This document shows, one piece after another, positions 59,926-64,000 of a stretch of 64,000 nt of DNA. Origin of the DNA: a bacterium. GTDB lineage: Bacteria > Myxococcota > UBA727 > JAUIJE01. Positions within the stretch are counted from its first letter, which is position 1. Each line of letters opens with the position of its first letter. The notes under the pieces are model-generated. The model saw only the letters and a list, made by a program, of their open reading frames with translations, was not told the DNA's origin and ran no database searches. Made by a program: the position numbers and the translations under genes. The stretch lies in NCBI GenBank assembly GCA_030431455.1, contig JAUIJE010000013.1, forward strand, positions 1 to 64,000. Direction: 5' to 3'.

Positions 59926-60519
59926 ATGTCGCGTTCGTTTTTCTCTCGTGTCGGCCTCACCGCCATCGCCGCCGCCCTCTCGCTGGGCGTGGCTTGCACC
60001 GCCAGCGTCGAAGACCGGGTCAAGACCTGGGACCGCAACCAAAAAGACGCGGACACCCTGAAGACCAAATACCCGAACTTCGCCGCCGTGATCGACGCCC
60101 AAAAGGCCACCGCGACCAAAGCGTGGGACGAGGCGATGAAGATCTCCGACGAGGAGAAGAAGGCCGAAGAGCTCGGGGCCGCGTCGGCCAACCTCTCCAA
60201 GCTCACCAACCGCATCAACGAGGTCGACAGCAAGAGCAAGTCGCTGAGCGACAACATCACCAAGCTGGCCAAGCTCAAGCTGCCGAAGTCGAAGGCCCAA
60301 CAGCGCCGTGACGCCATGGACGTGGCCTCGATGAAGCACAGCAACGTGCAGAAGGCGATGCTCGAGGCCCAACCGACCAACAACGCCGAAGCGATGCAAG
60401 TCCTCGACACCCAGGTCTCGACCCTCATCTCGGCCAACAACAACATTGAGCGCACCATCAAGTCGCTCAAGCCCGCCCCGGCCAAGAAGAGCAAGAAGTC
60501 CAAGAAGAAAAAGAAGTGA
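59926..60519 (+). CDS. Small helical lipoprotein
   Basis: A 197-residue lipoprotein with lipobox GVAC (AALSLGVAC) and a mature part that is nearly all charged helix (Lys/Glu/Asp/Asn-rich coiled coil, about 30-170), ending in a Lys-rich tail (KKSKKSKKKKK). It could bind nucleic acid, LPS or peptidoglycan by charge. No family recognised. A TATACA -10-like element is about 35 nt upstream. Two hairpins follow the stop, the second a clear terminator. Confidence 0.78.
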   Translation: MSRSFFSRVGLTAIAAALSLGVACTASVEDRVKTWDRNQKDADTLKTKYPNFAAVIDAQKATATKAWDEAMKISDEEKKAEELGAASANLSKLTNRINEVDSKSKSLSDNITKLAKLKLPKSKAQQRRDAMDVASMKHSNVQKAMLEAQPTNNAEAMQVLDTQVSTLISANNNIERTIKSLKPAPAKKSKKSKKKKK

Positions 60520-60526
60520 TTTCTCC

Positions 60527-60549
60527 GCGTGGTCCTCGTCGGACCACGC
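60527..60549 (+). terminator. Perfect 9-bp hairpin after the small lipoprotein gene
   Basis: GCGTGGTCC (60527-60535) pairs with GGACCACGC (60541-60549) around TCGTC, starting 8 nt past the stop. No T-tract follows. It may pause RNA polymerase or protect the mRNA end ahead of the stronger terminator at 60624. Confidence 0.5.
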
Positions 60550-60623
60550 CCCCCCTCGCGCACGGTGCACGCCGGGGTCTTGGGTCCTCCTCACCTGACC
60601 TCGGACCGCGGCACGCACCGGAG

Positions 60624-60651
60624 AGACCCCGCCTCGGCGGGGTCTTTTTTT
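60624..60651 (+). terminator. Rho-independent terminator
   Basis: AGACCCCG (60624-60631) pairs with CGGGGTCT (60638-60645) around CCTCGG, followed by a run of T (60645-60651). It ends the transcript of the small lipoprotein gene at 59926 and insulates the PEP-binding gene. Confidence 0.92.
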
Positions 60652-60692
60652 GGTTTGGACCACCCGGTTCCCACGCGTTCTGCCTGCGACCT

Positions 60693-60708
60693 GGGCATCG
60701 CGGTTGCG
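60693..60708 (+). promoter_or_regulatory. Weak sigma-54-like element
   Basis: GGGCA-N6-TTGC, with the GG and GC dinucleotides 10 nt apart as in -24/-12 promoters, lies about 100 nt upstream of the ATG at 60808. Two positions differ from the consensus. Confidence 0.25.
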
Positions 60709-60807
60709 GTGTTCACCTCGCACCTGTCGACGACCAACCGAGATGCACCAGACAGTTTCAGCTCCAAAACAGCGAATCGCGCGCTACATCATGGGCAGGA
60801 GGCTGCG

Positions 60808-63165
60808 ATGGCGATTCATCTGCACGTGAACCGGGGCTACGAGTTCAACAAAGAGGTGCTCTACGCGGGCAAGGAGCGTGAGTGGCTGCGCTCGGTGGGG
60901 GACAAGCTCGCCGAGATGAACAGCGCGGTGAAGGTGGGCCAAGGCGATGCCGCCCTCACCATCGCGGACGCGGACAGCCTGGTCGCCCTCTACAACGACG
61001 CGGTGGGGGACATGACCGGCACCGCCCAGCGCCTCGGCCTGTCCGGTTCGGCCGCGCTGGTCGATTGGTTTCGGGATCTGGCCCAGACCCTCGACGACAT
61101 GGTCAAGGGCACGAGCGAAGCCCGCGGCCAGACCCTGGATCTCACCCACCAGAGCGAGACCGCCAAAGCCCTCGGGCTCGACAAGTCCTGGCGGAGCTAC
61201 GCCACGTCGTCCACGCCCTACGGACAAGCCCCGGGCACCATGCGCCTCACCGACGTGATCCTGAGCGAAAAGGCCACCCGCCGGGTCAATCCCGAGGACG
61301 GGGCGGTGGTCATCCCCGACCGGGCGACCTTCGAGTCGTTGGCCCACACCGACGACGTGCCGGGGTCCGCCGGCGTCCGGGAGGTGAAGTTCCTCGTCGA
61401 CATCGAGTCCGGCGAGGTCACCTTCATGAACCACAACAAACACGACTTCCACTACTACTTCGCCAAAGAAGCGCTCGGGTACACGGGGTCGCTGCGGGAA
61501 TTCAACGCCGAGACCTACTTCACCGACAACCGCAAATACATGGCCGGCACCCTCATCGCCCACGACAACTTCGAGGGCGAGGGCATCGGTGATGGCGAAA
61601 AAGGCCTCTACACTCTCGAGTTCTGGCCCACCGACCCGGTCAAAGCCCAGCACGTGGCCACCGCCATGAACCTCGTGAAGGACGCGCTCCCGTTCGCGAG
61701 CAACGACATTGTGTACCACCCCGCGGGTGAGACCCAACGTGCCCTGTACGAGCAAGACAAGGCCGCCTTCGACGCCGCCGGGGTGGACACCATCTCCACC
61801 CAGGAGCTGTTCGCCAACCAGACGTTCTCCGCCCTCAACCCCGGGGTCGGCTTTGGCCGGTTGCGGGTCATCGACGGCAGCGACACCGTGCCCCCCACCG
61901 CGCGGGACCTGGTGATCTTCAAGAACATCCCCAACGACCTGTCCCGGGTGGGCGGGGTCATCACCGCCGAGCCCCAGACCCCGCTGTCCCACGTCAACCT
62001 CAAGGCCAAACAGAACGACACGCCCAATGCTTATGTCAAGGACGTGCTCAGCGACCCCGAGGTCCAGGCCCTGGTGGGCAAGATGGTGCGCTTCGAGGTC
62101 ACCGGTGACGGCTACCAGATTCGCGAGGCCACCGCCCAGGAGGTCGAAGACCACTTCGCGTCCATCCGGCCCACCGAGGTGCAGACCCCGGCCCGCAACC
62201 TTGCGGTCAAGAACATCACCAAGCTCGCCGACGTCGGCACCCGCGACCTGACCACCTTTGGGGCCAAGGCGGCCAACCTCGGCGAGCTCGCCGACATCCT
62301 GCCCCCGGGCATGGTGCCCGATGGATACGCGGTGCCGTTTTCGATGTACGACGACTTCATGAAGGCCAACGGGCTGTACGACGAAGCCCAGGCGATGATG
62401 CAAGACGCCACCTTCCAGTCCGATCCGGTACAGCGCGAAAAGATGCTCAAGGCGTTCCGCAAAAAGATCGAAAAGGCGCCGGTGCCCGACGCGCTCGCGC
62501 AGAAGTTCGCCGCCGTCCACGCCGACCTCAAAGCGACCTACGGCGACGAGCAACCCTTTCGTTGCCGCAGCTCGACCAACAACGAGGACCTGGAGGGCTT
62601 CAACGGGGCCGGCCTGTACGAGTCCAAGACCCACCGGCCCGACGAGGGTGACCTCGAGAACACCATCAAAGAGGTGTGGGCGGGGCTGTGGACGTTCCGC
62701 GCGTTCGAGGAGCGGGAGTTTTGGCGCATCGATCACATGACCGCGGCGATGGGCGTGGCCATTCACCCCAACTTTGACCTCGAGCGGTCCAATGGGGTGG
62801 CGGTGACCAAGAACATCTACGACCCCAACTGGGAAGGGTTCTACGTCAACGTCCAGGTGGGCGAGGACCTGGTCACCAACCCCGAGGGGGGCGCGGTGCC
62901 CGAGGAGTTTCTCATCTCCGCCATCGGGCCCAACCGGGAATGGGAGACGCAGTTTATTCGCCGCAGCAACCTCACCGAAAACGGCGAGACGGTGATGAGC
63001 GACGAGCACATGACCCAGCTGCGCGAGGCCATGCGAAAGATCCAGTCCCATTTCAAACAGGTCTATCGCCAGCAGGGCAACGACAGCTTCGCCATGGACA
63101 TCGAGTTCAAGGTCGACGCCCAAGGCAAGCTCGTGATCAAACAAGCCCGTCCCTGGGTCGACTGA
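60808..63165 (+). CDS. PEP/pyruvate-binding (PEP-synthase-like) protein with rearranged domains
   Basis: A 785-residue soluble protein. An N-terminal region of unknown fold (1-340) is followed by a swivelling phosphohistidine domain (about 345-445; His395 in QTPLSHVNLKAK), then a C-terminal ATP-grasp PPDK/PEP-synthase N-domain (about 470-785; FGAKAANLGEL, RCRSSTNNEDLEGFNGAGL, IKQARPW). In PpsA and PPDK the order is ATP-grasp, then swivel, then TIM barrel. Here swivel precedes ATP-grasp and no barrel is visible. A phosphotransfer from ATP to an unknown acceptor in the N-terminal region is plausible. The ATG at 60808 has an AGGAGG site. Single gene. Confidence 0.85.
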   Translation: MAIHLHVNRGYEFNKEVLYAGKEREWLRSVGDKLAEMNSAVKVGQGDAALTIADADSLVALYNDAVGDMTGTAQRLGLSGSAALVDWFRDLAQTLDDMVKGTSEARGQTLDLTHQSETAKALGLDKSWRSYATSSTPYGQAPGTMRLTDVILSEKATRRVNPEDGAVVIPDRATFESLAHTDDVPGSAGVREVKFLVDIESGEVTFMNHNKHDFHYYFAKEALGYTGSLREFNAETYFTDNRKYMAGTLIAHDNFEGEGIGDGEKGLYTLEFWPTDPVKAQHVATAMNLVKDALPFASNDIVYHPAGETQRALYEQDKAAFDAAGVDTISTQELFANQTFSALNPGVGFGRLRVIDGSDTVPPTARDLVIFKNIPNDLSRVGGVITAEPQTPLSHVNLKAKQNDTPNAYVKDVLSDPEVQALVGKMVRFEVTGDGYQIREATAQEVEDHFASIRPTEVQTPARNLAVKNITKLADVGTRDLTTFGAKAANLGELADILPPGMVPDGYAVPFSMYDDFMKANGLYDEAQAMMQDATFQSDPVQREKMLKAFRKKIEKAPVPDALAQKFAAVHADLKATYGDEQPFRCRSSTNNEDLEGFNGAGLYESKTHRPDEGDLENTIKEVWAGLWTFRAFEEREFWRIDHMTAAMGVAIHPNFDLERSNGVAVTKNIYDPNWEGFYVNVQVGEDLVTNPEGGAVPEEFLISAIGPNREWETQFIRRSNLTENGETVMSDEHMTQLREAMRKIQSHFKQVYRQQGNDSFAMDIEFKVDAQGKLVIKQARPWVD

Positions 63166-63353
63166 CCCTCGGGCGGGGCGAAGCCGGCCCGGGCCGCACC
63201 GGGCGGACGGCACACGCTCGGTTCGCCCGGCCCTCGCCCCCTCGCCGGACCGGGGTCGCGCAAGGGGGAGCCGGTCTCCTCCCTGACCTGACAAACCCGC
63301 GGGTACGCGGGCCGGCGTGGGCCGCGGGCCACGAGGCGCGCTAGACTCGGCCC

Positions 63354-64000
63354 GTGCCCGAGCCCATCACCGCCGAACAAACGTTGTCCGCGCTGCGCAA
63401 GAGCGCGCGGGGTTTTGTCGTCTACCGCCTGCGGGTCACCCCCGACGCCCCCACCGGGGGCGTGGTCGAGTTCGTCACCGACTCCATCCGCGACGTGATG
63501 GGGGTGAGCGACCCGGCGGATCTCAACACCTGGTTTGCCGCGATCCACGACGAGGACCTGCCGCGGGTGATGGAAGTGCAACATCATTGTCGCAGAACCG
63601 GCGAGGCGTTCGACGAGACCTTCCGGGTGGTGCTGCACGGGGAGACCCGCTGGCTGCGATTTCAGTCCAATCCCATTGTCAACGAACAAGGGGAGCACAT
63701 CGCCTTCGCGGGCATGGCCATCGACGTCACCGAGCGCGAACGATCCCGCGAAGCCCAAGCCTTGGTCGCCCAGCGGCTGCACGACACGCACCGGCTCAAC
63801 GCCTTGGCACAGTTTTCGGCGCGCACCGCCCACGACGTGAACAACCTGCTGCAGGGGGTGATGGCCCTGGCCATGCTCCACCAGCACACCGAAGACGAAG
63901 GTCGCCGCGCGGCCCTGGTCGACGACATCGTGGGCCTGATCGAACGCGGCGGGCGCATGACCCGCGACCTGCTCGGCTTCGCCCGGGCCCGGGAAGCCTC
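63354..64000 (+). CDS. PAS-domain sensor histidine kinase, 5' part (cut by window end)
   Basis: 215 residues are visible. A PAS fold spans about 15-125 (IHDEDLPRVM; the C-terminal strand ends in AIDVTERER), then a helical DHp with the phosphorylated His160 in TAHDVNNLLQGVM, the HxxNNLL form of hybrid-type kinases. The ATPase part lies beyond base 64000. The GTG at 63354 follows a TAGACT -10-like hexamer at 63342-63347, giving a very short or no leader. No membrane segment is seen in this part. Confidence 0.85.
   Translation, partial: MPEPITAEQTLSALRKSARGFVVYRLRVTPDAPTGGVVEFVTDSIRDVMGVSDPADLNTWFAAIHDEDLPRVMEVQHHCRRTGEAFDETFRVVLHGETRWLRFQSNPIVNEQGEHIAFAGMAIDVTERERSREAQALVAQRLHDTHRLNALAQFSARTAHDVNNLLQGVMALAMLHQHTEDEGRRAALVDDIVGLIERGGRMTRDLLGFARAREA

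Noticed and set aside
1-64000. tRNA, rRNA, CRISPR, IS or prophage
   Set aside because: I looked for T-loop GGTTCGA-type signals, regular spacer repeats, transposase motifs and terminal inverted repeats and found none that hold up.

Overview
This 64 kb window is chromosomal DNA from a very GC-rich bacterium, almost certainly a member of the Myxococcota (former Deltaproteobacteria). The signs are: coding density above 90 % with strong G/C third positions; many lipoproteins with low-complexity Gly-Asp or Ala-Pro linkers after the lipobox; PEGA, DUF4388-receiver, TPR-kinase, MJ0042 zinc-finger and CheC/CheX-type genes; and a gene that resembles a fusion of two families I recall being named after Myxococcus xanthus loci (MXAN_2561 and MXAN_2562). 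Placement below phylum is not possible from this sequence. I see no tRNA, rRNA, CRISPR array, insertion sequence, phage or att site. No gene-free stretch exceeds 300 bases.

Layout. 1-4.8 kb: a short C-rich direct repeat, a fatty-acid-hydroxylase-type membrane enzyme, an SDR oxidoreductase, a lipoprotein SGNH hydrolase, a CBS-pair protein and an unknown lipoprotein. 4.8-7.4 kb (minus): an FMN glutamate-synthase-family gene translationally coupled (ATGA) to a lipoprotein with a thioredoxin-like fold whose redox motif is UxxC. The first redox position is an in-frame TGA followed by a SECIS-like hairpin, so I read this as a selenoprotein. 7.5-15.1 kb: a PEGA/TPR protein, a Cys-rich lipoprotein, a J-domain/TPR protein, a solitary rplC (L3) with its own promoter and terminator, a heavy-metal-binding lipoprotein and a DUF2341/LamG lipoprotein. 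15.1-23.9 kb: clpX, a DHH phosphoesterase coupled to a NifS-like enzyme, two small lipoproteins, a DUF442-type phosphatase coupled to a methyltransferase, then a glutaredoxin lipoprotein, a membrane protein and tsaD.

23.9-38.1 kb: a 906-residue secreted protein of unknown function; a three-gene operon (lipoprotein, alkaline-phosphatase-superfamily protein, membrane-fused spermidine-synthase-like protein); a receiver/DUF4388/TPR protein whose phospho-acceptor Asp is Glu; a YceI-like/di-heme cytochrome fusion; a zinc-finger coiled-coil gene coupled to a TetR regulator. 38.1-43.2 kb: a chemotaxis-like cluster (MCP, CheW, CheY, CheA, CheC-type) without CheR or CheB. 43.2-50.3 kb: five genes chained by 4-nt overlaps (membrane protein, PMT-type glycosyltransferase, TPR-pseudokinase, TolB-like propeller lipoprotein, thiL). 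50.5-57.1 kb: pyrG, a HEAT/membrane protein, asd and the MXAN_2561/2562-like fusion in one run. 57.2-64 kb: a TPR plus double cyclic-nucleotide-binding protein, a PilZ protein, a small lipoprotein, a PEP-synthase-like protein with rearranged domain order, and the start of a PAS histidine kinase cut by the window end.

Functionally the region mixes housekeeping genes (rplC, clpX, tsaD, asd, pyrG, thiL) with envelope lipoproteins and signalling proteins. The most notable items are the UxxC selenoprotein, the tail-to-signal-peptide fusion, the pseudokinase in an envelope operon, the isolated rplC, and a recurrent near-palindromic 11-mer (CAATGNCATTG).
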